A stretch of DNA of 64,000 nt from Toxorhynchites rutilus septentrionalis (GCF_029784135.1 NC_073746.1:256594994-256658993); one strand, 5' to 3'. Positions 44,881-56,560 are shown, counted from the first letter of the stretch. Made by a program: numbers and translations. Notes: a model not told the origin generated them from the sequence alone.

Positions 44881-46090
44881 CGAACGGAACACTATAAGAT
44901 GTTTTTTTTTTCAATTGTATTAATACCGAAATAAACTTATAACTTAGGCACGTTCCGTTTACCGATCACTCCACAAACGAAATGCCCGAGGAACCCCAAA
45001 ATAGGTTGAATTAGACCGCTGGTTGTATCTCATTATAGTATAGGAGACATTTTCGGAATCCGGAGCGCTATGTGGGTGACTCTGTTCCAACAATCGCCAT
45101 GTTCAAAACCATCATCAAATGGGGAACTCTTCATCTGTTATTGCGTGTTCTGGTTTTTTATTTTTTTTATTCTTATTTTTTATTTGTTTTATTTTTTGTT
45201 GTGTGTGTTCTTTCCGATGGTTTCCCACCAAGCCGTAGAGTCATGCGCAAGGTACTGGCGAGTTATCTCCATGTAAACGAATACATCACAGTCTCATGAA
45301 TTTACAGTCGACGATTTTACCACTCCACTGAGAGTATGGCATTGTATTTAAAATGTTTGTAAGTAGTAATGCAATGATTGAGAGCTATCCGCATGTGTGA
45401 GCATTGATGACAGACGATAGGAGTTTTATTATTTTTTCGCAAAAAAACCCAAAAAAAAACTAGCCTTGTTCATATTTTCATTCACTCATGCATCGGTTCA
45501 ATCCTTCACAGTTACAAAATATTTAAGTATCGTATTTTTTAAATATTTAAATATCGTATTTTTATTTATACGTAAAAAGTGTTATAACTTCGAGGTAGGT
45601 TTAATGAATGCATTATACAACACTATGGATCAGAATGAACATTGTATAATATATCAAACATGGAGAAACGATTTTCATATTTTTATAAATACATTATAAT
45701 TGGGTAGCGAAAATATGAGAAAACCATGTCACTCTCATAACTCTGTTTCAGCTCGCACTTCATGACACACGAACCAACAAACCAAAACCGTCATGTACGG
45801 TTTCGGTGCAGAATGTTTATTTTCGTCTTTGCCTTTATCATATACATATCGAACCTGTCCATGCATTATGAAACAGCAGGATCATACGGACTACACAAAG
45901 CGAATGATTCATATTCAACTAATGTTGCTGATCCTAATCGATAAGTCTCAGAGAGAGCAAACTATATGATTATTTAGCTAGATAGAGGCTCAGGGTAGGG
46001 TAATCAGATTATATTTTTCATTTTTAACGAAAAATGCCAAGATTCTATTGGGTCCATATTTTTGATTTCGGATATTTTGTTATTACTAAT
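44880..46090. other. Non-coding, nothing recognised
   Basis: Contains a T-rich low-complexity run at 45152-45200. Short ORFs only. Confidence 0.4.
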
Positions 46091-46107
46091 ATTATCGAGC
46101 CTACCAA

Positions 46108-46380
46108 TTGAAGGAAACTGCTACAGATTCGCAGCGAATGCTTATCGTAGCTTTTGGTGAACATGCTCATGGAATATCTCAGTGCTTTGAGTGGTTAAAA
46201 AAATTTAAAAACAGTGATTTTGACATAAGAATCGAAGCGCGTAGAAAACCTCTGAAAAAATCGAGGACATTGAATTGCTATCACTTATGGATGAAAATGA
46301 CACTCAAACTCTACAACATATCACGGATCAATCGACTGTGACACAAAAAGCCATCTCCATCCGTGGGAAAGGTCCAAAAG
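46108..46380 (+). pseudogene. Mariner transposase N-terminal relic
   Basis: The frame at 46108 reads FGEHAHGISQCFEWLKKFKN then SDFDIR. After a one-base shift near 46258 it continues EDIELLSLMDENDTQT and STVTQKAISIRGKG. These match the two helix-turn-helix segments of mariner transposases (CFEWFKRFKxGDFD ... FEDxELxALLDEDxxQTQ ... VTQxAISxRLKA). Only the N-terminal DNA-binding half is recognisable, and stops follow. It appears to be a different copy from the relic at 1325. Confidence 0.78.
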
Positions 46381-46389
46381 ATTAGAAAA

Positions 46390-47800
46390 CGCGGCATCGA
46401 TATGACACAATTTTGGCTTGAAATTGATTATTGCATACGTCGGGTAGGTTGATTAGATCGTTGCAAAATGGTACGGTTCTTGCACAGGAATTGTGAGTGG
46501 GAAGAATGGAAAAATCACCTGCGCCTGCAGCCATGCAACCAGCAATCATGTTGCATATCGCTCCGTCAGAAGCAAGATTGTCAATGTTCCAGTTTGGACA
46601 GGATTCTTCCAGTTTGTTCTCGATTCAGTCAAACAGTTGAATCTTGAAGCCTCCAGTTTTGTGAAATATTGTCCAGGTTTAACCAGTTTTTTTATATGAG
46701 TACATTTATTGTTCGATCGATTCAATGTGTATTTACCTTGGACCCAATCAAGTAAATATGAGATAGAATAGTAGAAAAATAAAAAATATATACCACCATG
46801 TAAATCTGCACTACTTTTGAACGTCGAAAATAAGCTTTCGAAACAATCTAATGAGATAATGATATATACCTCATTTTAAAACTCAAACCTTTCGCTTTTG
46901 GAATATTTTACGAACATATTGTTATCTGGGTGTGTGTACATATAGTGGACAAAGATATCGAGAAGAAATAAAACTTCAATTCCTTTCTGTTATTTCAGAA
47001 ACTGTGAGAATTAACACAATTTGTTGTCAACAAAGTCAATAGCAAATTCATATAACCGCATCAACTAGCTTTCATTTGGTCCCTGTAACGTTCCTGTATG
47101 ATCTTTCAACACGAAGATATTTTTATTTGTATAAAAAATCCCCTCCGTTTTTGATGATGAATAGTTCAATAAACTTCCGTTTTCATGAATTTGTGGGTGA
47201 GGAGTGCAGGTATATGTAAGAATGCGTATGTATACGTGTGAGTATCATCATCCCTTACAATCCCCGTACGTACAAACGGATGAAAACGAAAGAGTACGCA
47301 TAGCATAATGAACTTCTAGTACATTCAAACAAAAATATGTCTGTATGGAAAGGTCTTACAGACATGTTACAAGAACCAAATGAAAGCTGGCTGGTAAAGT
47401 CAATAAAATTAAAAAATATACAAAATTCTGTAAAAACAGAAAGAAATCGATTTTGTATCTCTTCTCGATATTTTTGTTCACTACATCTACACCCAAAATT
47501 GATTTTTAGCTCATGTTTTGTCATCCCGATTTATGACATTACCGATTTATTAGCGTAAAAATGACAGAAAATGCCATGACTCGCTAATACTGGCAAGAAT
47601 TTGCAAGCATGGTACGGCAATATAAGATCAACACGAGCGAGCGAAACAAGAGACACGTTTCAAATAAGCTCGCATTACTTGCCCACGGCCCAGACCGAGA
47701 TGGATATAGATCTCCTTTATGCTGGAAAGTGTTTTCTAGGAGTAAAATAAGAAAACACTTTCCAACTTCAATTTGTAATGAGATGTAATATTATCACGCT
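46390..47800. other. Non-coding, nothing recognised
   Basis: DNA directly downstream of the mariner relic may be its further decayed body, but no motif is readable. Otherwise unique AT-rich DNA. Confidence 0.4.
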
Positions 47801-47805
47801 CCTCC

Positions 47806-48060
47806 CCAACAGCATCATTAGCTATGTGGATAGCGTGATCGTGTAAAACAGTCTTGCATTCAAGCCGGCCTTGGTTCGATTCCCGTTGACGTCGTTTGGA
47901 CTTTTGTTTTGGGTGCAATTCTCAAAAAAAAAGATGAAAAAATAAAAAAAGAAAGAGATGTCTGCTTCTATACATACAAACATTTTAAAGCGTTGGGGGA
48001 CAGATGACATTATTTGCCTATTTGACGCTTCAAGCGCTGTAGCGCTTTAACACATTAATA
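47806..48060 (+). repeat. tRNA-derived SINE, plus-strand copy
   Basis: An A-box-like TGGATAGCGTGATCG near 47827 and a consensus B box GGTTCGATTCCC at 47872-47883 form a pol III promoter. They are followed by a body with TCGTTTGGACTTTTG, an A-rich stretch, CATACAAACATTTTAAAG and GCGCTTTAACACATTAATA. The copy at 56315-56560 on the minus strand shares this order. Not a functional tRNA: the acceptor and D stems do not pair. Confidence 0.7.
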
Positions 48061-48161
48061 GAAATTTGAACCCCTTCCTGTTGACCGATTGATCTGAAAT
48101 TTGGAACACACATTTATTTCTGCAGTCATTTCAAAACTGCGTATTACATGATTTCAAAAAT

Positions 48162-49043
48162 CCAAGATGGCAGCCGCTACAAAATGGCGGATTACATATT
48201 TTCTCAAAACGCAATCAATATGGGTTTTTCCCAAACCCCATCAATATGGGTATCAAATGAAAGGGCTTGACTAGTAGAACACCGATATTCCTGAGGAAAG
48301 AAAATCCAAAATGGCCGCCACCACAAAATGGCGGATTATACATTTTTTCATAACCCCATTAATATGGGTATCAAATGAAAGGGCATATGACTAGTAGAAC
48401 ACAGTAATTTATGAAAGATGTAAATCCAGAATGGCCGCCACTAAAAAATGGCAGATTACATATTTTCTCATATATCAAATGAAAGGACTTGACTAGTAGA
48501 ACACAGTTATTCATGAGTACCCAAAATCCAAAATGGCCGCCACCACAAAATGGCAGATTACTTAATTTCTCAAAACCCCATCCATATTGGTATCAAATGA
48601 AAGGGATTGACTAGTAGAACACAGTAATTTATGAAAGATGTAAATCCAGAATGGCCGCCACTAAAAAATGGCAGATTACATATTTTCTCATATCTCAAAT
48701 GAAAGGACTTGACTAGTAGAACACAGTTATACATGAGAAATGCAAGTACATGAGAAATGAAAATCCAAAATGGCCGCCACCACAAAATGGCGATATATAT
48801 TTTTTTCCAAAACCCAATCAATATGGGTATCAAATGAAAGGGCTTAACTAGTAGAACACAGTTATTCATGAGGACCCAAAATCCAAAATGGCCTCCACCA
48901 CAAAATGGCGAATTACATATTTTCTCAAAACAAACCCCATCAAAATGGGTAGCAATTGAAGGGGCTTGACCAGTAGATCACAGCTATTTATGAAAAATTC
49001 AAATCCAAGAGAGCCGCTGTAACAAAATAGCCATTTACTTTTC
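48162..49043. repeat. Tandem array, ~115-bp unit, about 7 copies
   Basis: Units begin AATCCAAAATGGCCGCCACC and pass through ACAAAATGGC(G/A)GATTACAT, a small palindrome CCCATCAATATGGG, ATCAAATGAAAGGGCTTGAC and TAGTAGAACACAGTTATT. Unit starts are near 48162, 48304, 48424, 48524, 48643, 48761, 48878 and 49000 (partial). The units near 48424 and 48643 share the same deletion of the palindrome. Non-coding. Confidence 0.85.
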
Positions 49044-49289
49044 TAAACGGTTTCATTCAACTTGACCTGTTTGTATGTATGTTTGTGTATTTGTAGGGTT
49101 GTCCCACATTAATAGAAATTAGAAATTCAATTTGGCCGCCGCTAAAAATGGCTGAATGGCTGAATGGCTGACTTGGAGAACACACTACAATATGAATAAC
49201 ATAAATTCAAAAAGGTGTATGTTTCTTTGTTATCCCCTCAATATCGGTATCGAATGAAATGATTTTATTGTAATCATACAGATCTATAT

Positions 49290-50110
49290 AGATTTTTTTT
49301 TTATCCAAAATATATATTTTTATTAAGGCTCATATGGCGTCAACCTGACGGGGCCGGGAGTTCAATATTTCGACAATGTTTGCCTTATAACTATGTTAGT
49401 AATATGTAACCGATTACTCGCGGTTGGCTCGAGGTTAGTATTACAAGTGTTTTCGTAATTGTGATGTTGCTGTCTTCAATGATCTGTACCTGTGCCCGAC
49501 ACGGGATACTTCCTATTGGGATGCAGCTGACCATTAATCAGCAACGCCCCCCTAGTCTGTACCCCATATCTAGCGTGGTGCGTCTTCTCGAGGAATCCAG
49601 GATAGAATGGTCACTAGCCGGCGCAATCATCAGCTCGTGTAGAGTTGTCATGAGCGGTACAACCTTTGGCTTTTGTTGAATCATCAGTGGACTGCACAAC
49701 CTTTGGCCCGTGTATCTGTAAAGAGTATGTGTATGTATTGCCGTGACTAAGTAAAAGTTTATAGATCGGATAGGAGGGATACGAAACAGGGACACAACGA
49801 AGGAAACATCATTAAACGTTGACATCGGCGTTTCTGAGGAACAGGTATAGATGAAGCAGAAGATCAGGATCACGGCTACCTAAGATATCCCGGACGGGGA
49901 TATCCGATTGTCTGCCTTTTGCTCTCAGTGCTCTAGAGAGCTGAGAGCGAGCAGCATGGAACCGGATACACGACCAGACAATATGCTCGATGTCGTGGTA
50001 GCCATCGCCACAATCACAAAGATTGTTTGCTGCTAGCCCAATGCGATAGAGATGCGCGTTTAGGTTGTAGTGATTGGACATAAGCCGAGATATCACGCGA
50101 ATGAAATCAC

Positions 50111-50118
<8 letters not shown>
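49290..50118 (-). mobile_element. 5'-truncated LINE tail with poly(A), minus strand
   Basis: The minus-strand frame (about 50118-49812) encodes the C-terminus of a LINE ORF2: [21 protein letters not shown], then the zinc-knuckle-like CDCGDGYHDIEHIVWSC, and it ends LFLRNADVNV. The 3' UTR continues to a poly(A) run of about ten A's, preceded by an AATAAA signal, near 49300. Such CxC...H...C tails are typical of RNase H-bearing LINEs (LOA/I/R1-type), but the clade is not certain. Upstream it is cut off at the (AT)n tract of repeat copy D. Confidence 0.72.
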
Positions 50119-50178
<60 letters not shown>

Positions 50179-50183
50179 ATTTA

Positions 50184-50224
<41 letters not shown>

Positions 50225-51528
50225 GGATTTCTGTCTGTCTGTCTGATTCTTATGGACTCGGAATCTACTGAACCAATCGACACGAAAATTGGTATGTAGG
50301 GGTTTTTGGGGTCGGGGATGGTACTTATGATAGTTCGAAACACCTCCCCCCTCTCTAAGGGGGGGCTGCCATACAAATGAAACACAAATTTCTGCATTAC
50401 TCGAGAATCAATCAAGCAAACGAAACCAAATTTGGCATATGGAGGTTTTAAGATGCAATAAATGTTTCTATGGTGGTTAGACACTCCTTCCCCCCTCTCT
50501 AAAAGGGGGCTTCCATACAAATGAAACACAAATTTCTGCATTACTCGAAAATTAACCAAGCAAACCAAGCCAAAGGTGGCATGTGGAGGTTTTAAGATGC
50601 AATAAATGTTTCTATGGTGGTTAGACATTCCTCCCCCCTCTCTAAGAGGGGGCTGCTCTCTTGGTGGCTGCCATACAAACGAAACACGAATTTCTGCATT
50701 ACTCGAGAATTAATCAAGTAAATGGAACCAAATTTGGCATGTGAAGGTATTAGGATGCAATAAATGTTTTGACGGTGGTTAGACTATCCACCTTCCTCTT
50801 TAAGGGGGAGCTGCCATACAAATGATAGACAAATTTCTGCATAATTCGAAACAAATCAAGCAAATGGAGCCAAATTTGTCATGCGAATTGTTTTAGGGGA
50901 CACGAAACGTTTCCATGGTGCATAGACACTCCTACCCTCTCTCTGAGGGGGGCTCCCCTACGCAATTTGGGATGTGAGGGTTTTTGGGTATGAAAAATGT
51001 TTCTATGACGGTACGACACCCCTCCTTCCTCTGGCATGGAGAGGGGGTCCCATAAAAATATTACACTTATTTCAACCGAAAATATTCCAACCAAACATGA
51101 CAATTGAAAATTTTCGCAAAACTGAAGAAAAAAGGGAAAATTCGGGAAATTAAATTACCATCTGTTCTACGCACGATGAAACGCACTCCTATATCTTCGT
51201 CTAGCTATACCAATAAAAAATGATCGCCGAATGTGTTGATAAGAGCAGAACTCGAAGAAGGAATTGTCCGATTTAGGACTGTCTTTATTCTATCGTAATT
51301 TTTGTATTAAACATTTATTCCATTTAACGGAGAATGATGATTATAATGATGAGATTTGTTAGAAATACTAGGAATTTTATAGTAAAATGTAAATACAATG
51401 AGGTCGATTAGAAGATCAATCAATGAACAGAACTCCGATTGGACCCATAGTAAGAAAACGTGAATGTTTGAAGGTATTGATAACAAAAAACAAATTTTGG
51501 GCGGGATGAAGTTTGCCGGGTCAGTTAG
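50112..51528 (+). repeat. Microsatellite-type tandem-repeat element, copy D (most complete)
   Basis: Begins with (AT)n of about 100 bp (50112-50220, with interruptions), then AATGGATTT and (CTGT)3-CTGATTCTTATGGACTCGG. It has four ~146-bp tandem units (AATTTCTGCATTACTCGAG near 50387, 50533 and 50689; AATTTCTGCATAATTCGA near 50830), the distal unique part (without the AACATGTTATTTGC block) and the terminus GGATGAAGTTTGCCGGGTCA then GTTAGT ending 51528. (TA)n and (GTCT)n at one end and the conserved GCCGGGTCAG end recall mini-me elements of Diptera. Confidence 0.8.
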
Positions 51529-51831
51529 TAATGTACTAAAAACTAGAAAGTAAAAATGTAAAAAAAATTTTTCTCAACTTTTTTCTCAAATCACATACAC
51601 ATACACTGTGAGCCTTAAAAAAATCATCCTGTAATTGCGAAAATAATGAAAATTTGTGCGCTTGTTCGGATTGAAAATGACAACAATTTACGAATTCAAT
51701 TGCAAACAAATTCCAATTTTGGTCAATTCATGCATTATGGTAGTGGTTATCATAGCAAATAGTTATCAACATTTTGCACATTCATCAAATGGTATGGTAC
51801 CCGCTTTTGTAGACCGTGTTAGCAAAACGAA

Positions 51832-52230
51832 TTCCGGAGTGTAAAAATGCATGGGAGTATAAAAGTACTGCCAAGATCTGCAATGCCGATTTTCCCAACT
51901 CATTGGTTTCGAAATCTGTATTGGGAAAACAAATTCCGGTTTGCAAAAATGTAAGCGAGTAAAAAGATAATCGCAGCTTGCATCTCATTTATTAGGGATA
52001 TATTCCGATTTGCAGAAATGCAAACGAGTGAAAAGTACCCACAACTTGCATCTATTTTGCAATGCCAGTTTCCCCAGGGTCCATGTTTTTGAAATCTGTG
52101 TAAGGGAAACATTCCGATTTGCAAAAAACGCAAACGAGTACTAAAGGACCCGCTGCTTGCATCTAATTTGCAATGCCAGTTTCCCCTGGCTCCATGGTTT
52201 TGAAGTCTGTGTTAGAGAAACATCCATTCA
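51832..52230. repeat. Tandem repeat, ~70-118-bp unit, four copies
   Basis: Units start ATTCCG(G/A) near 51832, 51936, 52004 and 52113. Each has GTTTGCAAAAATG(C/T)AA(A/G)CGAGTA, GCTTGCATCT, TGCAATGCCAGTTTCCC, GTTTTGAAATCTGTGT and GGGAAACA. The second unit is shortened. Divergence between units is substantial, so the array is old. Confidence 0.75.
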
Positions 52231-52404
52231 TTCCAGCGATGGTACCTCAATCGTTGTGCAATCATAACTGTCCGAGCGACACCCGCTTTTATACCGATTG
52301 GTGTCATTTCAATAGTCTGTTTTGAAAGCAATTCTAAGGCTTGAAACAAGTTTTTGGATCAAAAAGTAACAAGTATAGAACGCGTAGACATTTGAAGCTA
52401 TTAA

Positions 52405-52506
52405 CGCTCAAAATCTCGTTCTGCGGTGTAACGCTTTCGTTTTCGAAATTTTGTACTTACACCCCAGTATATAAAAAAAGACGTAGTCCTACGTCAAAAC
52501 ATTTGC
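52405..52506 (-). repeat. Copy of the GACGTAG..CTACGTC repeat family (inverted)
   Basis: The reverse complement reads TTTTGACGTAGGACTACGTC, then TACTGGGGTGTAAGTACA, TTTCGAAAACGAAAGCGTTACA and GAGATTTTGAGCGTTAATAGC. This is the same order as 34390-34490. Non-coding. Confidence 0.65.
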
Positions 52507-52796
52507 TTTTAATTGATAAAAAAAACTTACTGAAGATACTGTTTCAACATTGATGTGGTAGACAATTGAATATAAACAAAAATATTGACGTAAATATTTG
52601 AGAAGCAGATAGGGAATCTCAACTATCACGCACATCGCAAACTCCATTTTATCAGAAACTCGAAAAGCCTACGCTTTTATACCACCAGTTCGGTCGTTCA
52701 TCACGATCGGGAAACTTATCGAACTTGTTAGCGCTCTAGTTGGCTGGAGTTGCTGAAATTTCTAAGCGCGCAAGTTGGTTCGAAGATTTGTTTTTT

Positions 52797-53007
52797 AGAC
52801 GTTTTTGGAACATTCAACTTTACGATCACATATTTTACAAAAAAAACTCGGATGACGTTTGAATGCGTGACCACCATCTGATTCTGCTCCGTTTCCATTC
52901 ATTGGACCTGGATTTCCAGCAGCAACGAGTTTGTGTATGACATTGAACACGTTCAGCGCCACGTTGATGTCGGTCAGAGAGTGTGACACTGATTGCAGCA
53001 GGGCCTA
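52797..53007 (-). CDS. Candidate exon of an unidentified host gene
   Basis: The minus strand has TTTCATCCACTCTAG, a plausible splice acceptor, directly before 53007. The open frame then reads ALLQSVSHSLTDINVALNVF and onward through HKLVAAGNPGP. The first ~90 bases use GC-ending codons almost throughout (CTG ACC GAC ATC AAC GTG GCG CTG AAC GTG), which fits mosquito coding DNA and contrasts with the AT-rich flanks. The 3' border is unclear: CAG|GTCCAA near 52910 and GTAAAA near 52841 are possible donors; the frame stays open to a stop at 52795. I do not recognise the protein family. Confidence 0.5.
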
Positions 53008-53136
53008 GAGTGGATGAAATTTTATTATCGGACGAGAAGTAGATTTTCTCTAATCCCAAAAAACAGTGTGAATATTATATTTCTATATCATGGAAGCGGT
53101 CGGTCGAAGCGGCCTTAACGTAAATGTTAAGCACTA

Positions 53137-53383
53137 GATGTACATCTGTGTCGCATTGGGATTGTTGATAGTAATATTTGCGTTTAGGTGATCATGACAT
53201 CGATCATGTGTTCTGGTCCTGTATAAACTTTCATTCTGCCAGGGCCCATCTATCGGAATCACTCAGGCTAGGGCACAGGGGAGGCAATCTGACATACCGA
53301 TTAGAAACAGCTTAGGTAATCGCGACCCCAACTTAATGCTCCCTCTTTACCAATTTCTCAAAAGAAATGATATCACTGTTTGA
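53137..53383 (+). pseudogene. Older relic of the same LINE C-terminus
   Basis: Across three frames: HLCRIGIVDSNIC, then DHDIDHVFWSCINFHSARAH, then RDPNLMLPLYQFLKRNDITV and a stop at 53381-53383. These correspond in order to HLYRIGLAANNLC, YHDIEHIVWSCIRFHAARSQ and SRDPDLLLHLYLFLRNADVNV of the copy at 49812-50118. It lies on the opposite strand and is frameshifted. The body is highly diverged, so the family has been active over a long time. Confidence 0.75.
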
Positions 53384-53599
53384 TTCTTTCCCTCCTCATC
53401 AAACTAAACTATCCCACTCGCTTCAACTTAATCCTGTTCAATCAATCTAGTGTTATATTATTTTTTATCAAATTGTTTATCTGAATTATATAGAAAATAA
53501 GTTTCATTTTAAGGTGAAATTTGACCTTGTAAATGTTAGATAATGTGTAATTGAGTCTGATTAACAAACGTTTTTGGAAAAAAAATTTTAAGCACGATT

Positions 53600-56310
53600 A
53601 TTAAACCATTAATAGTTGTGTTTCACTAGTATAATGAAATAATGTCCAGCCCAGTGTTAAACTTTTTCATGTGATTACTTTCTTACTTTATTTCCATTTT
53701 AGAAATTATACAACGGAGTCTATCCGAGTTTAACGTGTAAGCAATACTGCTTGCAAATAATTATATTTTACGGCATTTTTACATTGAGTTGTGAGAAATC
53801 GTCTAAAATATGTTTCAAATTCTTCATATTTTTCGGAGAATAGTTAATGCCCTTTTTCAAATAATCAATACAGAGTGGTTCAACTTGCAAGACAATGACT
53901 ACAAAACCTATATCGCGTGGTATCAAATTCGCACTTCTCAATACATAGTAAGAATTGTGCAGATTTTCTTTTCAAGTCTCCTAAGCGCCACACATTACCA
54001 CCACTTGAATGTTCTCCATTCCTCGCCGTCAATTTTCCCATTATGTAAAAAACAATCAATCTTTCGCCATTCACATGATATCCTAGCTGTTGAAGCTGTG
54101 CTTGTTGCTATGTTTCATGGGCCCATCTTCCCAGCACGCATGAAGTCGTGTCAAATACCCTACATCGTGCATTCGTATCCCTCGGAGTTGATGGTCGTGC
54201 TCATGATTGTGATGATGGCAATCATTTTTGAGTACAATCTTGCACGATCCAGTCGCCGGGCGCGAAGCATGATGGAAAACTGTTTTTGAACGACTGGCGA
54301 TGTGCCTTCGTTCCGGCCGGCTCTGTCCGCTTGTTCACTTCCAGCTGGGAGTGATGGGACGTTAGGACGGATGGGCGGACCAGCTTCGGCGCATAATTCA
54401 TGGCTTTCGCAGCATTTATTATGAATGTCGAATGCCGTGAGCGTGTTGCATGGGAAATTACTGGGATTGTATGATACTTTCTTTGATTTTTGTGCACGTC
54501 CGCAACCAAATGTGTGCATGGAGAAGCTTGATCTTTTGTAAAAGTTTTATTTTTTTTATTTTATTTTTTTTTCACTTAAATTCTTTTTATTTCTTAATTT
54601 GGTTTAGATTATAATATAATACTACATTTTAAGTGATCAGCCTAGGGTTCTACATCTTTAAGTTAAAGTTTTATTTGTTCAGATTCCTTCAATATACCTC
54701 TCATAATGTTGACAAACGGAACTGATGGCAACTTTTTCTAAAGTGTATTCTTCAGCAAGCCTTTACCATTAAAAATCTTCTTTATTTTGAGGAATCAAGC
54801 TTCCATGCCATAGTGTGATGGCAAAGAACGAAACCATGCTGTGTTTGTACCGCTCTCGCTGCTAATAAGCAACCCACTTGTTCCCAACTAACAAGCAACT
54901 GCTTGTTTGTGCCATACTTCAGGGATTAACAGCCTAGCGAGAGCGAACTTTGTTCATCTTTTGCTTCAAACAATTGTTTCACCGGTAGCGAAACGGAAAA
55001 CGCTACATCCGAGGAGTGGCTACTCATCAAAAGGGGCGCCCGAGCCAGAAATGCTCGAACACTGAGTTTTGAACACGGCCAATCACAGTTACTGAACCGT
55101 TTACGTTTCTTGTTTGTGCTAACGGTGGGAGCCGGGAGATATTTGGTAACGAAAGTCCCGTATCCAATTGAATTTGAAATTCAGTAAAAGATGGTGGGGC
55201 GGGGGTTTTCACGGAGAAATGGATCGATGGATAATGCCGTAACGTTGCTTCCGACGAAATCAGTTGAAAAGAGGCACTTTGTTCGACTAGTAGCAACTTT
55301 GAAGATGAGTCGGTATGAAAAAAGTAACACACGGATACACGCCTAACTCTCTGGATTCCATGCTACTGATGTTCTATGAAAATGCTGGGCACATGAGCCG
55401 ACAACTACAAAGTGGAACTCGTAATGGCACTGTCATACTTCGACCAAGTCACGTTTTGGAAGCTGAGATTTTTGAAGAGAACTAATTGTGTCAGGCTAGA
55501 AGAGAAGAAAGCAGTGAGCAAGAGATATCACATTTGGCGGAGCTGTCGGAGCATAAAAAAAGATTTTGGGCGGAATGAAACTACCTTAGCCGTAGTTTTT
55601 TTTAACTTTCGATTTCATTCATAGTATTAATATACCACAGATAGAGATAGGAAAACAAATCCATTCGATGGAAGATATCATTGCCCCTTGGACGGAAACG
55701 ACGAGTCCAGCTCGACATAAACTTTCCTGAACAAACTGATAATGACGAACTAGACTCGCTAGAAATTTTTGAGGTTTGATGCTTTTTCTGAGCGCAGTAT
55801 CTGTGACAGTGTTGAATTGAGTGAATATGAACAGTCAAATGAAGAAGAATTCCCTCCTCTTAATATTGAGAAAATTAAATCGTCTGCCAGAGCAGTGCTA
55901 ACTGAAAATAAATTATCGTTCAAGAGGTTAATGTCAGAGAACAAAAAAGTATATTTTATTTTCGTGTCCGCATTATCTAACATGAATATGCTACAGTGAT
56001 TGCGAAAATAATAAGTATACGATATTGTGAGTTGTTTCCTAATTGTGTGCTAGTTTTCAATGCTGGATGCTTGATATTTTTTTCTGTTATATTGTTACAT
56101 GCGGACATGCTTTTCAAAATAGAAAATATGTCTCTGTTCGCAACACTGTGTGTCAGTGTCCAGATATAGTTCTGTCTTTCGAGGCGTATATCTTTGCGAG
56201 GGAGTACACCTACTCCTTAGAATCTTAGAATGAGTACATTCATTCGCTCCCCCACTCTTGCAAGAGATTTAGCTGAGTGCCTAGTACACCCGAACTAGCG
56301 TTGGTAGAAA
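53600..56310. other. Non-coding, mostly unique DNA
   Basis: GC-richer stretches at 54060-54520 and 55020-55340 hold minus-strand ORFs of 119 and 101 codons and a plus ORF of 159 codons (53810-54289), none with a recognised domain or consistent codon bias. An acidic plus-strand ORF (55769-55999, with ELSEYEQSNEEEFPPL) is also unidentified. They could include exons or 5' UTRs, but nothing proves it. Confidence 0.4.
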
Positions 56311-56314
56311 AGAT

Positions 56315-56560
56315 GCTTTTTATTGTGTTAAAGCGTCAAATGCATTAATAAAAGCACCTAGGTGCAGCGCTGTGTGCTATTTTGAGGAATGTAAAATGTT
56401 TGTATGTACGGAGTAGACTTCTCATTCTCTCAGACTGAACGTCGACTAGGAATTGTACAAAAAAACCCAAACGAAGCCAAACTGGGATTAAACTGAAGCC
56501 GGCTTGGTTGTGAGGCTGTTCAGCATAACCACGCTTACCACACAACCACTGGCGCCCTCA
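56315..56560 (-). repeat. tRNA-derived SINE, minus-strand copy
   Basis: On the minus strand: GGCGCCAGTGGTTGTGTGG (A-box region), AAGCCGGCTTCAGTTTAATC (decayed B box), CGTTTGGGTTTTTTG, CATACAAACATTTTAC and TTTGACGCTTTAACAC. The blocks and order match the plus copy at 47806-48060. The internal promoter has decayed more than in that copy. Confidence 0.65.

Noticed and set aside
48162..49043. CRISPR-like array of regularly spaced repeats
   Set aside because: Units are contiguous and diverged with no unique spacers, and the DNA is clearly eukaryotic; it is a tandem satellite.
50107..50628. 173-codon minus-strand ORF and its 122-codon neighbour's N-terminus
   Set aside because: The frame runs through (AT)n and the tandem repeat units (IYIYIY... 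and repeated HHRNIYCILKPP blocks). It is an artefact of repeats; only the part of the neighbour below about 50118 is real LINE coding.
54160..54519. 119-codon minus-strand ORF in GC-richer DNA
   Set aside because: No recognised domain, and an overlapping frame is equally open. It is kept only as a possible exon region within the surrounding non-coding entry.
55769..55999. Acidic ORF resembling a piggyBac transposase N-terminus
   Set aside because: Only a short acidic stretch is shared in character; no catalytic motif or terminal repeat is nearby.
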